From: Okapia johnstoni
Taxonomy: Eukaryota; Chordata; Mammalia; Artiodactyla; Giraffidae
Direction: 5' to 3'
DNA length: 64,000 nucleotides
Assembly (NCBI GenBank): GCA_024291935.2
Contig: CM044313.1
Location: 80,785,001 to 80,849,000 of the forward strand
Below the pieces are notes generated by a model. It was not told the DNA's origin and did no database searches. It saw only the letters and a program-made list of their open reading frames with translations. Numbering within the stretch: the stretch's first letter is position 1; each line of letters starts with the position of its first letter. Below, in pieces: positions 35,278 to 46,900 of the stretch. A program made the position numbers and the translations under genes.

Positions 35278-36467
35278 ATTATATCTTGCATGTTCTTAGT
35301 AATAAGGAAGTAGAAGAGAACAGATACTGTAGTGAAACTAGTAGGCCATCCTAGATCTAAGTCTAAAATTATTTTCACTTTTCCTTCTGACTCCTCATAT
35401 CACAGGATGAGGAAGCCATGTCTGGTGACCTGTGGATATGCCCAGAAAGATGTGAAGGAAATACAGAGGAGCCTTACTATCCAAAGGTTCCTTATTTAAG
35501 TCCCCAAACAAGGAATTAAAGGTCACTAATGACCTAACTCTACAGAAATGTCACCCCCACCCATCTCTCACTCCTCACTTAACTAACATCTGTCACTATC
35601 TTTCTCTTCACAACTCTTTCTTTAGCCTCTCCCAGAGTTTTAGCCCATGCAACAGGCAAGTGCCAGGCAAGCTGATTGCAAAGTAACATTGCAGGTATTA
35701 AAACAGGTCCAGGGTTTCAGGAAATCCATGCAATGCTATTAGGGAACCTCTTGCAGTCCAGCAAAACCAATGACAAATGAGCACCTCTAATGAGTGAGAC
35801 TAATGAACAATTAAAGAAGGAAAGGTTGCTGAGGCATTTCAAAAGGGAGTTCTTTGAATACTTAAGGTTTAGGAAAAGCACTTGGTGAAATTTGTGAAAA
35901 GCGTCATAGCCATGTATCCCTTTGAGTTAAAATTTTCTCTGTCCTTTCCTCTTTAAATGTAGCCATCATGGGAAGGTTAATGCCTCAATGCCCAGGGTAT
36001 CCATGAACATGGTGGGGCTCTCCTCTCACACGGAGGAAGGGGCTATGTGGAAACACCAGACCTTTGTGGACAAGACGAAAGAAGAAGGGTCAGTAGAAGA
36101 CCAGGGCAGATGTGGAGAAGCACGCTGTCGGCTCTCTAACGCTGCCCAAGGCCACTTCCACAGTGTCAGACGGTGAGGTCATTTCAGTGAGGAAATACTT
36201 GCATGAGAGCCCCTGTGGTCAAGCTGGTATAAATAGTCACATTCTGCAGGCTGATTGCATCTTCAGAAGGGTATTACTTAAGGACATGACAAACCCTTCC
36301 ATCAGACGCTGAAGAAGGCGGCCACTCCCCATCGTGTAATAATACCTTCGGAGATGGGGTTGCAGAGACAGAGTCCAGGGGCTCTGGTGGTTGTGGTGGA
36401 CTTGGCACATTTTGGAGGCTGGGATGCTGGGGCCTGAAGTGTGGCGAGGCTCCTCAGTCGCCATTGC
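35278..36467. other. 1.2 kb, no gene or named repeat
   Basis: Unique-looking sequence. Overlapping open frames on both strands (35988-36464) lack a recognised family or splice pattern. Confidence 0.45.
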
Positions 36468-36842
36468 TCTGGTTATGAGCTGAGCTACGTTCCCCGAAAG
36501 TTCACATGTTCAAGCTCTAGCCGCCAGTAGCTCAGAATGTGACTATATATGGAGAAAGGGCCTTTGAAGAGATAACTGAATTAAAATGAGGCCTTTGCTG
36601 TGGGCCCTAATCCAGTCCGACCAGTGTTCTTATAAGAAGTTTGAATGCACACAGATGACCATGTAAGGGCATATCAAGAAGGCAGCCATCTGCAAGCCAA
36701 GGAGAGAGGCCTCAGGGTTAACCAAACCTGCTGGCTCTTGATCTCAGACTTCCAGGCTCCAGAATTTTGAAAAAATAAATTCCTGTTGTTTAAACTGCTC
36801 AGCCTGTGGTACCTTGTCATGACAGCTCGAGCCAACCAATAG
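36468..36842 (+). mobile_element. MaLR-type LTR, sense, near full length
   Basis: It starts GGTTATGAGCTGAGCTACGT and contains AGAATGTGACTATATATGGA, GGGCCCTAATCCAGTCCGAC, ATCTGCAAGCCAAGGAGAGA, the AATAAA signal near 36774, and TGTTGTTTAAACTGCTCAGC. The order and length (about 370 bp) fit an ERVL-MaLR LTR read forward. Confidence 0.75.
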
Positions 36843-37208
36843 AGCTGTTAAGAGGTGGGGAGCTGCTTGGCACCTCCAGCTTCCCCTCTGCTCTCCTGCA
36901 CCCAGTGCAAACCTTCACTGTAACTTTTCACGTGGCTGTAATTCTTTGTTCTCCTCATGGCCTCCTCCTCTAAATGTGAGTCCCTAAAGAGGAGGGACTG
37001 TTTTGGTCCACTTGTATTGTTAACATCTAGCGCTTTGATTCCATTGTGAAGGTTTGAGGAAAGTATCACTGGGGGCTTTTGTGCCTGTCATGCTCAAGAT
37101 GTGAACATTTATTTATTTGTTCAGTTATTCTGCCAATAATTGTTTGTTCATTTAAAGAGTAACACATAGTCACTCTTGCAACCTAAATTAGAGTGATGGT
37201 GTAGATTC
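36843..37208. other. No gene or recognised repeat
   Basis: Unassigned spacer between a MaLR LTR and a Bov-A2 SINE. Confidence 0.5.
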
Positions 37209-37500
37209 TTGTTGCTGTTGCTGTTGCTGCTGCTGCTGCTAAGTCGCTTCAGTCGTGTTTGACTTTGTGCGACCCCATAGATGGCAGCCCACCAGGCTCC
37301 CCCATCCCTGGGACTCTCCAGGCAAGAACACTGGAGTGGGTTTCCATTTCCTTCTCCAGTGCATGAAAGTGAAAAGTGAAAGTGAAGTCGCTCAGTCGTG
37401 TCCAAATCTTAGCGACCCCATGGACTGCAGCCTACCAGGCTCCTCCGTCCATGGGATTTTCCAGGCAAGAGTACTGGAGTGGGGTGCCATTGCCTTCTCC
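37209..37500 (-). mobile_element. Bov-A2 dimeric SINE, antisense
   Basis: The CTG-repeat-rich left end (TTGCTGTTGCTGCTGCTGCT) is followed by two Bov-A units, each with a CCAGGCAAGA core (37319 and 37463). They are joined by the linker ATGAAAGTGAAAAGTGAAAG. The two-unit structure without a tRNA head defines Bov-A2. Confidence 0.92.
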
Positions 37501-37502
37501 AC

Positions 37503-38345
37503 TTGTTGCTGTTAGTTAGTTGCTAATTGTGTCTGACTTTTTGTGATCCTATGGACTGCAGCACACCAGGCTTCCGTGTCCTCCACTATCTCCCAGAGTT
37601 TGTTCAAACTCATGTCCATTGAGTCGGTGATGCCATCCAACCATTTCGTTCTCTGTCATCCCCTTCTCCTCCTGCCTTCAATCTTTCCCAGCATCAGGGT
37701 CTTTTCTAATGAGTCAGCTCGTCGAATCAGGTAGCCAAAGTAGTGGAGCCTCAGCTTTAGCATCAGTCTTTCCAATGAGTGTTCGTGGTTGATTTCCTTT
37801 AGGACTGACTGGTTTGAGTTCCTTCTGTCCAAGGGACTCTCAAGAGTCTTCTCCAGCACCACAGTTTGAAAGCATCAATTCTTTGGCCCTCAGCCTTCTT
37901 TATGGTCCAATTCCACACCCATACGTGACTACTGGAAAAACCATAGCTTTGACTAGATGGACCTTTGTTGGCAAAGAGATATCTCTGCTTTTTAATACAC
38001 TGTCTAGGTTTGTCATAGCTTTTCTTCCAAGGAGAAAGCATCTTTTAATTTCAAGGCTACAGTCACTATCCACAGTGATTTTGGAGCCCAAGAAAATAAA
38101 GTCTGTCACCATTTTCATTTTTTCCCATCTATTAGCCATGAAGTGATGGGACTGGATGCTATGACCTTATTTTTTTTGAATACTGAGTTTTAAGCCAGCT
38201 TTTTCACTCTCCTCTTTTACCTTCTTCAAGAAGCTCTTTAGTTCCTCTTCACTTTCTGCCATTAGTGCAGTATCATCTGCATATCTGAGGTTGTTGATAT
38301 TTCTCCCAGCAATCTTGATTCCAGCTTGTGATTCATCCAACCTGG
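37503..38345 (-). mobile_element. BovB LINE, 0.84 kb, antisense
   Basis: BovB 3' part in reverse, reaching back to the RT box (minus-strand frame 38167-38361 with RYADDTALMAESEEEL). The minus-strand frames at 37656-37862, 37799-38041 and 37900-38139 are fragments in different phases. Confidence 0.92.
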
Positions 38346-39993
38346 CATAAACAAAATACATTCATATATATATATATTTGTTGTTTTCCCTTTCTCTTTC
38401 CAGTAGGGAAGGAAAGTAAATCATGCCTGTCTTCCATTCCAAAGAGAGCAAGAAGAGGCCCCTATGTGTGCCTTTAGGGTCTTCTCTTAGATTGACTGGT
38501 TGAAATAAATGGGACAGTTGACTGAGCCTCATGCAGGATGGCAGATAGAATGTTAGGACAATTGTGATTCCAACAGTGGGCTTTGAAAGTGTACTTTCTG
38601 CAACTTAGCACATTGTATAAGGCTTTGAGCTAGATCAACTGCTAGAGGAAGGGGAAAACACAGAGCTAGCTGCCAGCAACATTTCCATCTCCTCCATGCT
38701 CTGGTATGCACTGAGAGCTGGCCAAGCCTCCCTTGCCAGCCCATCATTTGTCTGACTTAGACTTTCACTGGGGCTGAAAGCTATCATATTCTGATGAGAA
38801 TGACATTTCTCTGAGCCCCTTGGGTTGTTTGGATGCATGCAGAGTAGCTGCTCAATAGCCATGGAAACAATGTATGGGTGAGTTATAGATTTCGGCAGGA
38901 ACTCTAGCAGGAAAGTGGTTAAACCGGTCTCTGTGTTGCTCCTCATTTCCCTCTCTCTCTCCCACTGTATTGCTTTCCTTCTACCTTCCACACCACATCA
39001 GCAACTTTTACTCAATGATGGCAGAGTCAGAATTCACAAAGAGCTCATAGTCTTCATTTAAACTTCAGAAAATATGGGCAAAATAAAGGGATGGGGGAAC
39101 CAAGTCTGAAGTGAAAAGAAGCTTCCTATGATATCCAAAGAGGGGAAACACATATGATGGGAAAATAAATCAGACTGAGACTTTCCAGAGGAAGTTCCCC
39201 ATCATTGACTCTGTTCTTTGTTCTGTAAGAGTGTCTGGAGAAACTCACAGACATGCTTTAAGTGGACTGAGCCATCATCGCGAATAAGCCAGAGGCATCC
39301 TCTTCCTTCTCACCAAAAATGGTCCAGATTGGAGCTCAGGTGTCTGAGGAGCCAAGGGAGGCCTGCTTCCTGCCCAGGAAAACAATTTAGGGCTTCATCT
39401 GAAAGCCATTTTCAAGTATCCACTAGCATGTTTACAGTGGGAAGAAAAGTGTTTACCTGGCTCTGTTGGAGGAACTGTGGATTCTAGGAACTCAAGATAC
39501 CTTCTGCCTTAGCTCACTGACAGGGAGGCCTCATTATCCTTGAATTAAACTGGTCAACGTGAAGCATATGCCTCAGGTTCCCAGCCCTCCTCATTGCTAC
39601 GAAGACAAGTTTCCTCGATACAGAGAAACTTTCCCTAGTCATCAAAAAAAATAAGACTTTCAGCAAAGGATTGCTGCTAAAAGATTTAGAAAGCACATTT
39701 ATAAATATTTTAGAATTGCTGAAGGGCACATCTTCCAGGAGAGTGGATTATGGGGAAGAAGATTATAGGGAAGATCTGTCAATTGGCAAAAGTAAGCTGG
39801 GAATAAATGGCTTAGGAGACAGCTGCACATTTTTGCCCTCATGGTGTGTAGCATGAAGATAAATGTTCCTGTACATCATCTGTGCCCATGCAAACTATTT
39901 CCTGAAGAAGAAGGCCGGTCATACATTATTATTATAAGTTCATTGTCACCTTTGTCCTGTGCTTGACTCAGTTTCACACATTCATCCTTAGTG
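38346..39993. other. 1.6 kb, no gene or named repeat
   Basis: A short TA run lies at 38362-38379. The rest looks unique. The minus-strand frame 38635-38991 (118 codons) has no recognised product. Confidence 0.45.
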
Positions 39994-40007
39994 ACTTGTG
40001 TTAGGGT
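39994..40007 (-). mobile_element. Old mammalian repeat, first piece
   Basis: GTGTTAGGGTCC is the start of the reversed consensus that continues as TCCAGAGAAGCAGAACC at 40764, on the far side of the BovB insertion. The piece is very short; the call depends on its fit with 40764-41377. Confidence 0.45.
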
Positions 40008-40763
40008 CCATATGGCAGAAAGCAAAGAAGAACTAAAGAGCCTCTTGATGAAAGTGAAAGAGGAGAGTGAAAAAGTTGGCTTAAAGCTCAACATTCAGAA
40101 AACTAAGATCATGGCATTGGGTCCCATCACTTCATAGCAAATTGATGGAGAAACAGTGTCAGACTTTATTTTCTGGGGCTCCAAAATCACTGCAGATGGT
40201 GCTTGCAGCCATGAAATTAAAAGACGCTTACTCCTTGGAAGGAAAGTTATGGCCAACCTAGACAGCATATTTAAAAGAAGAGACATTACTTTACCAACAA
40301 AGGTCCATCTATTCAAGGCTATGGTTTTTCCAGTAGTCATGTATGGATGTGAGAGTTGGACGGTGAAGAAAGCTAAGCGCCGCAGAGTTGATGCTTTTGA
40401 ACTGTGGTGTTGGAGAAGACTCTTGAGAGTCCCTTGGACTGTAGGAAGCTCCAACCAGTCCTTCCTAAAGGAGATCAGTCCTGGGTGTTCATTGGAAGGA
40501 CTGATGTTGAAGCTGAAACTCCAATACTTTGGCCACCTTATGCAGAGTTGACTCATTGGAAAAGACCCTAATGCTGGGAAGGATTGGGGGCAGGAGGAAA
40601 AGGGGATGACAGAGGATGAGATGGTTGGGTGGCATCACCGACTTGATGGGCACGGGTTTGGGTAGACTCTGGGAGTTGGTGATGGACAGGGAAGCCTGGC
40701 GTGCTGCAATTCATGGGGTCGCAAAGAGTCGGACACAACTGAGTGACTGAACTGAACTGAACT
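40008..40763 (+). mobile_element. BovB LINE, 0.76 kb, sense
   Basis: Starts just after the YADD region (ATATGGCAGAAAGCAAAGAA) and runs to the 3' terminus with ACTGAACTGAACTG. The plus-strand frame 40156-40551 (131 codons) stays open across most of the C-terminal region, which suggests a fairly young copy, but the enzyme domains are missing. Confidence 0.93.
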
Positions 40764-40828
40764 GTCCAGAGAAGCAGAACCAATATATGGAGAGAGAGGC
40801 AGAGATTTATTTAAGGAATTGGCTCATC
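40764..40828 (-). mobile_element. Old mammalian repeat, second piece
   Basis: CCAGAGAAGCAGAACCAATA and GATTTATTTAAGGAATTGGC follow the reversed consensus of an old LTR-like repeat. The same family seems to occur in sense at 50404-50775. Confidence 0.6.
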
Positions 40829-40950
40829 CCCTGGAGGAAGGCATGGCAACCCACTCCAGTGTTCTTTCCTGGAGAATCCCATGGACAGAGGAGCCTGGTG
40901 GGCTACAGTCCATGGGGTCGCAAAGAGTCAGACCCGACTGCAGCACACAG
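40829..40950 (+). mobile_element. Bov-tA SINE, 3' part
   Basis: Begins in the central unit (CCTGGAGGAAGGCATGGCAA) and ends AGTCAGACCCGACTGCAGCA. The tRNA head is missing. It lies inside the old mammalian repeat. Confidence 0.82.
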
Positions 40951-41377
40951 CACATGTATCAGCTAACTTTAATAATGGGAAACTGCACATGTCACTAAAC
41001 CAACCAAACAAAAGCATGAAATAAGAAACTGACTAACCAAATTGTGAAAACTGACGTGTCCAAAATCTGACAGTAGGCTGTCAGGCTAAAATCCCAGGAA
41101 AGTTAATGTGGTTCAAGTCCAAGGGCCATCTGTTGCCAGAATTCCTTCTCACTTGGGAAGGATGGGAGGAGTGCGTCTTTGTTCTTTCAAGGCCTTCAAA
41201 TGATCAGACGAGGCCCGCTTACATTGTAGAGAGCCACATGCTTTCCTCAAAGTCCACTGGTTTAAATGTCAATCCAATTTAGAAACACACTCATAGATAC
41301 ATCTAAAATAATGTTTGGCCAGATATCTGGGCACTGTGGTGCACACAAGTTGACACATATAATCAGCCATTCACATG
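40951..41377 (-). mobile_element. Old mammalian repeat, third piece
   Basis: After an unclear 40951-41220 stretch, the blocks AAGTCCACTGGTTTAAATGT, ATAATGTTTGGCCAGATATC and CAAGTTGACACATATAATCA complete the same reversed consensus. Confidence 0.55.
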
Positions 41378-42779
41378 GCTCATGAACTTCAGTGATGTTA
41401 TGGATGATTCCTAGAGATCCTTTCAACCCAAAACTCAATGATTTTAGGGTCTAAATATTTCCATGCTACTTGCTCTACTTACCACTTGACATTGTTGACG
41501 AAAATTCAATGAACTATCATGTTCAGAATAAAAAGGGAATTTTGCTCAAGCCAAACCAAGGATCATGACCCAGCAAACAGACTCTCAGAAGCTCTGAGAA
41601 CTGTTTTGCCTGTTAGAATCCAAAGGCACAGTCATATACATTTTTGAGATAAATTTTTGTAATTAAAATGACATACTGATATTTTACATAAACTTCACCA
41701 AGGATACATAGTCCAGTGAGGCACGTACAAAGCGAGCAGCAAGGTACCATGACCCCATACAGAGCTGGGAAAGAACACTGTTCTTAAGAAGTTACATTGC
41801 TAGTGTCAAAAGAAAGGCAAAAAGTCAATCTTTATGGTCAAGCAGGCACTTTGAAGAGCTGTGGTTAATGGAATGCAGATGCACAGTGCACATTAGGGAG
41901 CAAGGGAGGGAGGAGGCCCGCACAAGCTCAGAGAGAGAATTCTAGGCTTAATCTTTTTCTTGTCCTGCCTTCAGATATAACTTTTATTTCATCAACGTGA
42001 AAGCCAAGTACTTTTCAAAGTGTGGTCTTTGAAACAACTGTTTGTCACATCTCCATCACATGGTTAGCAGGTAGTGTGACAGTTTCAGAAAAAAATAAGT
42101 GAGTGTACAAAAATGTCATAGATTTTGAGGTACTAGATGGAGTATTAGCCCAGAAGCACCACAGCATCCTTTATAAGTGTTATACTTTGTAAGGGAACTG
42201 AAGGTCAAACTTGGTCCACTTGACTCTGCTCAGGTTCAGTTAAAGATAACATTGGAGTCTGTTGATGGCATTAAGTTGTTGTTGTGGCATTGAGTAAGTA
42301 GTTGTTTGTGCTTGTTAAATTCACTTTTTTTTAATTCTTTCTTTTTTATTTATATTATATCCCACTTCATAAAAGTGCATTAATTACCTGGACAGGTTCA
42401 CTAGACTATAAAGTCATGATAAAAATTAACCCAGAATAATGTCAAACATTTTAAAGAGTGAACTGGGACACTTGGGTAAATAGTGACTAATAAGTGTGTG
42501 TGTTCTGGGACAGATAAAATCATGAGTGTGATAAATATGCACAAGCAACTGTAAGAGAAGGGCAAAGAGGCAGTATCATGATGAATACCTACACTTGAGC
42601 TTTGTTATTCTGTATTCATTCAGTCCCCATATTTTCTCCCTTTCCAATGTGTTGTCTATTGTGAAACTACAGAGTAATGGGTTAGAACTCATCAAAGTCT
42701 TGCATAACTTTCAATCAAAGCAGAGAATCTTTTCATATAAACTAATGAAATTTGGGGGGAACAAGTGTAAAACTCGTGG
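41378..42779. other. 1.4 kb, no gene or named repeat
   Basis: AT-rich, unique-looking sequence. No open frame with protein-family features was seen. Confidence 0.5.
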
Positions 42780-42993
42780 TGGCTTCCCAGGTGGCACAGT
42801 GGTAAAAAAATCCGCCTGCCAGTGCAGGAGATGCAAGAGACTCGGGTTCAAATCCCAGGGTTGGGAAGATTCCTTGGAGTAGGAAATGGCAACCCACTCC
42901 AGTATTCTTGCCTGGAAAATTCCAAGGACAGAACATCCTGGCAGGCTACAGTCCACGGGGTCACAAAGGGTCAGACCCGACTGAGCACACACA
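42780..42993 (+). mobile_element. Bov-tA SINE, sense
   Basis: Head GGCTTCCCAGGTGGCACAGT, B-box-like GGTTCAAATCCC, central CACTCCAGTATTCTTGCCTG, and tail GTCAGACCCGACTGAGCACA. Full length. Confidence 0.9.
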
Positions 42994-44265
42994 CTTGTTT
43001 GCTTTTTGCTTTGTAAAAATCATGCACTTCAAGGTAAAATTGAGGAATGCTGCCCCTACATTGGAGAAGAGCAATCCCAGAAATTCTAATGACAATGCCA
43101 GGTTAGGTGACACATCCCCAGAGAGGCTTGTTACCTAGGACTGCAACCATTTGAGCAAAATGACCAGCTAATGAAGAGTGGCTGTCAGGGGGCAATGAAC
43201 TCTATTATCCCCAGGCCGAGCAGCTGTCTCCCAGCTGCTGTGTGTTTCAGGATTGAAAAGTGATGAACATACGCACATTCCCCACTGCACACTGGAAAAT
43301 ATGAGATTTTCACAGGCATAACTGCTGGGGCATTTTGTCTGTCTCTGGGGTTTCAATTTATTGGTAAAGACCCCGTGGACTTAGAAAACACATGTGGTCC
43401 ACTCAGCATTGACAGGGGTATAAACCCATGTCAGTGATTAATCTGTAGCCTGTGCTCCCTCCGAGAATTGAAACTCCTTCTGCTGCAGAGAATGTGAGTC
43501 TGATTATATTGACAATCCATACCCCCGACTCATGCCTGTGCCCACAGGCAGAACACATGCGACAATGTTCTGCTCAATTTAGAATCCACCCCTCAGATGT
43601 CACTCCTCAGAAGTGAATTGGGTATTTCACATAGGGGTCAAATTTGGCTTTGAATTTCTCATCTGTGCTACTTGACTTTTGTCATTGCATTGGCTAGCCC
43701 ATGCCCCCACCCTGTCTATATGGGAGAATTCCCCACCGTGTGGAGTGCTTGTGGGTCTCAATGGCCTGCTGTCCACTAGGACACTTGAAATATAGAGATC
43801 TCTTGTCCTACTTACCCACTGCTAACTATGGAGTGGGTTTGTGTGTGGTTTAGAATCAGGCAGGACTTCAACTAAACAAAAAAGAATGAAGGGTCAGTTA
43901 AAATTTAGTCATGGTGGCTTCATGGGTCTCCAGGAGGACAGAGGATCTGATCCCAAGACAATGACACTGCAACTTTATGTTTCCTCCTGCAAGATAATTG
44001 ATTCACTTCCTGTATAGGAGCCTCTATAGTGCCTTTGTGACATGTTTTCAAAGTCTGGTCCTCTAGCTATCAGTCCATTGTATGAGCATCTCACAATTTT
44101 TCCCAGTGTGAACTTTTTTGCCTAAGACATCCTGTGATAGTTTCCATTGCTTCCACCCACTTCCCTGATTGATACACATGCCTTTTGGTCTCTGTATGGT
44201 GGGTAACAAGTGACCCATTGTGGTAATCAAAAAGGAGGAGGAGATGATAAAAATATCATGAAGAT
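42994..44265. other. 1.3 kb, no gene or named repeat
   Basis: Unique-looking sequence with no supported frames. Confidence 0.5.
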
Positions 44266-44467
44266 ATGAAAGTGAAACTGCCAGTCACTTAGTTGTGTCT
44301 GCCTCTTTTCGACCCCATGGACTATACAGTCCTTGGAATTCTCCAGGCCAGAATACTGGAGTGGGTAGCCTATCCCTTTTCCAGTGGATTTTCCCAACCC
44401 AGGAATCAAACTGGGGTGTCCTGCACTGCAGGTGGATTCTTTAAACAACTGAGCTATGAGGGAAGCC
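44266..44467 (-). mobile_element. Bov-tA SINE, antisense
   Basis: Reversed tail (CAGTCACTTAGTTGTGTCTG), central CCAGGCCAGAATACTGGAGT, and a reversed head ending GAGCTATGAGGGAAGCC. Confidence 0.87.
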
Positions 44468-44683
44468 ATGAACATATAGATGAAGACAAAAGACAAATAG
44501 AAAAGTTATGAAGTAGATGAAAAATTTAGATTCCCACAGCTCTTTTAGAAGCATCATCTGTTATCCCTTATTTTTTTTTAAACTGTATCTTTCCAAATAC
44601 TGATAGTATTCCTGGTAAATTACAACCATTTCCTAATTCAGTCAAGAAGATTCTGGAGAGACCAGGCTTAGAATAAACCAGAG
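44468..44683. other. No gene or recognised repeat
   Basis: Short unassigned spacer with a T run near 44571. Confidence 0.5.
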
Positions 44684-44736
44684 GTCTGCAATCTGTGGGC
44701 CTCAATTTGTTTTTATAAATAGTTTTACTGGAACTG
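44684..44736 (+). mobile_element. hAT-type element, left part
   Basis: GAGGTCTGCAATCTGTGGGC followed by TTTGTTTTTATAAATAGTTT resembles an ancient hAT-type non-autonomous element. It resumes after the BovB at 45359. Confidence 0.5.
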
Positions 44737-45358
44737 TTCAGTCAGTCAGTCAGTTCAGTCACTCAGTCGTGTCTGACTCTCTGCAACCCCATGGACTACA
44801 GCACTCCAGGAGCTTGCTCAAACTCATGTCCCTCACCCTGTCCATCACCAACTCCCAGAGCTTGCTCAGACTTATGCCCATCGGAGTTGGTGGTGCCATC
44901 CAACCATCTCATCCTCTGTCATCCCCTTCTCCTCCTGCCTTCACTCTTTCCCAGCATCAGGGTCTTTCCCAGGGAGTCAGTTCTTCGCATCAGGTGGCCA
45001 AAGTATTGGAGCTTCATCTTCAGCATCAGTCCTTCCAATGAATATTCAGGGTTGATTTCCTTTAGGATTGACTGATTTGATTTCCTTACAGTCCAAAGGA
45101 CTCTCAAGAGTCTTCTCCAATACCACAGTTCAGAAGAATCAATTCTTCAGTGCTCAGCCTTCTTTATGGTCCAACTCTCACATCCATACATGACTACTGG
45201 CAAAATCATAGCTTTGACTAGAAGGACCTTTGTCAGCAAAGTAATGTCTCTGCTTTTAAATATGCTGTCTAAGTTGGTCATAGCTATTCTTCCAAGGAGC
45301 AAGTGTCTTTTAATTTCATGGCTGCAGTCACCATCTGCAGTGATTTTGGAGACCAAGG
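44737..45358 (-). mobile_element. BovB LINE, 0.62 kb, antisense
   Basis: Starts with reversed terminal repeats (GTTCAGTCAGTCAGTCAGTT) and ends in the region after the RT domain. The minus-strand frames 44919-45107 and 45147-45356 are its fragments. Near 44815-44870 the unit TTGCTCAAACTCATGTCC...TTGCTCAGACTTATGCCC appears twice, a local internal duplication. Confidence 0.92.
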
Positions 45359-45505
45359 AAATGCTGATTCATTCCCGTATTGTCTATGGCTGCTTTCAAG
45401 TTGCAAAGGCAGAGCTGAGTAGTTGAGACAGAGATCGTACAGCCAGCAAAGCCTAGAATACTTACTCCGAGGCCCTTCCCAGAAGAGATTGTCGATCCCT
45501 CGACC
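45359..45505 (+). mobile_element. hAT-type element, right part
   Basis: TATTGTCTATGGCTGCTTTC, AGTAGTTGAGACAGAGATCG and AGCAAAGCCTAGAATACTTA follow, in order, the consensus begun at 44684. This shows that the BovB landed inside this element. Confidence 0.6.
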
Positions 45506-45584
45506 AGAACATCTGCATCTCTGAGAATTAAAGTCTAGAAATGTATCTTCCTCTGATTTTTCACTATTTACCTAGAGGCCCACC

Positions 45585-45822
45585 CTTTCCAGCCCCATGA
45601 GTGCATCTTTGGCTGGCCCCACTGAAGATGAATCTGGGTGCAAATCAGCCAGTTTTTATGCACCTCACTGGGCTGTGCATTCATGGAAAGGTCACAAGTT
45701 TTATGAGCAACAATAGCAGCCCAGCCAAGGATCTTAAGACAAGTAGAGCCAGCTAGAGTCCGTTTCACCTAATCCCCCTGCCCTGTTATGTCTGAGCAGA
45801 TAATGGCCCAGGAAAGGAGAAG
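45585..45822 (+). repeat. Inverted repeat, left arm
   Basis: This arm is the reverse complement of 46345-46900 once the CHR SINE in the right arm is removed. The strongest part is a 49-bp perfect block near 45773-45821. Weaker blocks share TGCATAAAAACTGGCTGAT and GGGGCCAGCCAA in reverse. I do not recognise the family. Confidence 0.85.
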
Positions 45823-46344
45823 GAGTGTGCCCAAGGTAAACTTTCCCCATGCTGAAAGTCAACTCAAGGGGCCTGTCTTATCTAGGAGGCCTGGGATTCG
45901 TGTTCTTAGAGGATAGGAACCAACCAGGGAGAGAATATGGAAGCAGCTCTCCGTCCTTGCTCCCTGGGGGCCTGTACACTTCTGGAGGCAGTGTGGGGAA
46001 GCCAAGTGCTGAAGACCACAGCCTGGTTAGTGAAGGAAAGCTATGACCCAAAGCCAAGTCTTCCTACACCAGCCCGGCACCCTCTCTGCTGTCACTCTGG
46101 TTCATCAGGGAAGCCTTTAAGGAGGTGGTGGGAGCTGAGTCTCCCTGAGAAGCCAGAATGAGATCCACCCAAGCCAAGACCATTATTTCATCTCCCTTCA
46201 GTACCCAAGTGCTGAAGAGCAGCATTTCGGTGTGCCAGAGACATACCACACCATTCATGAAGCATGAAGGTCACCGATCTAGAAGTCAGCAGACCCGTGC
46301 TTTCATTCTAACGCTGCCACTAACTAGCTCAGTTCCCTCGGCAT
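45823..46344. other. Spacer of the inverted repeat
   Basis: About 0.5 kb between the arms. The plus-strand frames here (45849-46046, 45937-46161) show no family. The right end (AACGCTGCCACTAACTAGCT near 46309) looks MIR-like. Confidence 0.5.
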
Positions 46345-46900
46345 GTGGCTTCTCCTTTCCTGGGCCATTATCTGCTCAGACATAACAGGGCAGGGGGAAT
46401 TAGATGAAATCTGCTTTTCTTAAGATGCTCTTGTTGCTATAAATCATGTGACCTCTCCATGGATGCACATCCCAGCTAAGTGCATAAAAACTGGCTGATC
46501 TGGGGTTTCCCTGGTGACTCAGTGGTTAAGAATCTGCCTGCCAAAGCAGGAGACAAGGGTTCAATCCCTGGTCAGGGAAGATTTCACATACTGCAGAGCA
46601 ACAAAGCCCGTGTACCATGACCACTGAGCCTGTGCTCTAGAGGCCAGGAACTGCAATCTACTGAAGCCCGTGTGCCCTAGAGCTCCTACTCTGCAGCAAG
46701 AGAAGCCACCACAATGAGAAGACCACCCACTGCAACTAGAGAGTAGCCCCCGCTCGTCACAGCTAGAGAAAACCCCGAGCAGCAATGAAGATCCAGTACA
46801 GCCAAAAATAAATAAATAATTTTTTTTTTTAAACTGGCTGATTGTGCATCAAATTCATCCTCAATGGGGCCAGCCAAGGATGTAGTCATGGGCATGAGCA
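46345..46900 (-). repeat. Inverted repeat, right arm, SINE-split
   Basis: The arm runs 46345-46499, is interrupted by a SINE with its own TSD, and continues about 46831-46900. It matches the left arm in reverse over roughly 230 bp, including a 49-bp perfect block starting CTTCTCCTTTCCTGGGCCAT at 46347. Confidence 0.85.
46500..46830 (+). mobile_element. CHR-2-type SINE, full length, with TSD
   Basis: Starts GGGGTTTCCCTGGTGACTCA, carries a GGGTTCAATCCC B-box, has the repeated GAAGCCCGTGTGCCC-type body, and ends in AAATAAATAAATAA plus a T run. A 12-bp TSD AAACTGGCTGAT flanks it at 46488-46499 and 46831-46842. Confidence 0.92.

Noticed and set aside
37209..37240. CTG-type trinucleotide run as a disease-like repeat expansion
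   Set aside because: It is the normal TTGCTG/CTG-rich end of a Bov-A2 SINE in reverse.
40156..40551. 131-codon frame as a gene
   Set aside because: It is the C-terminal region of BovB, matched by many other copies in the window.
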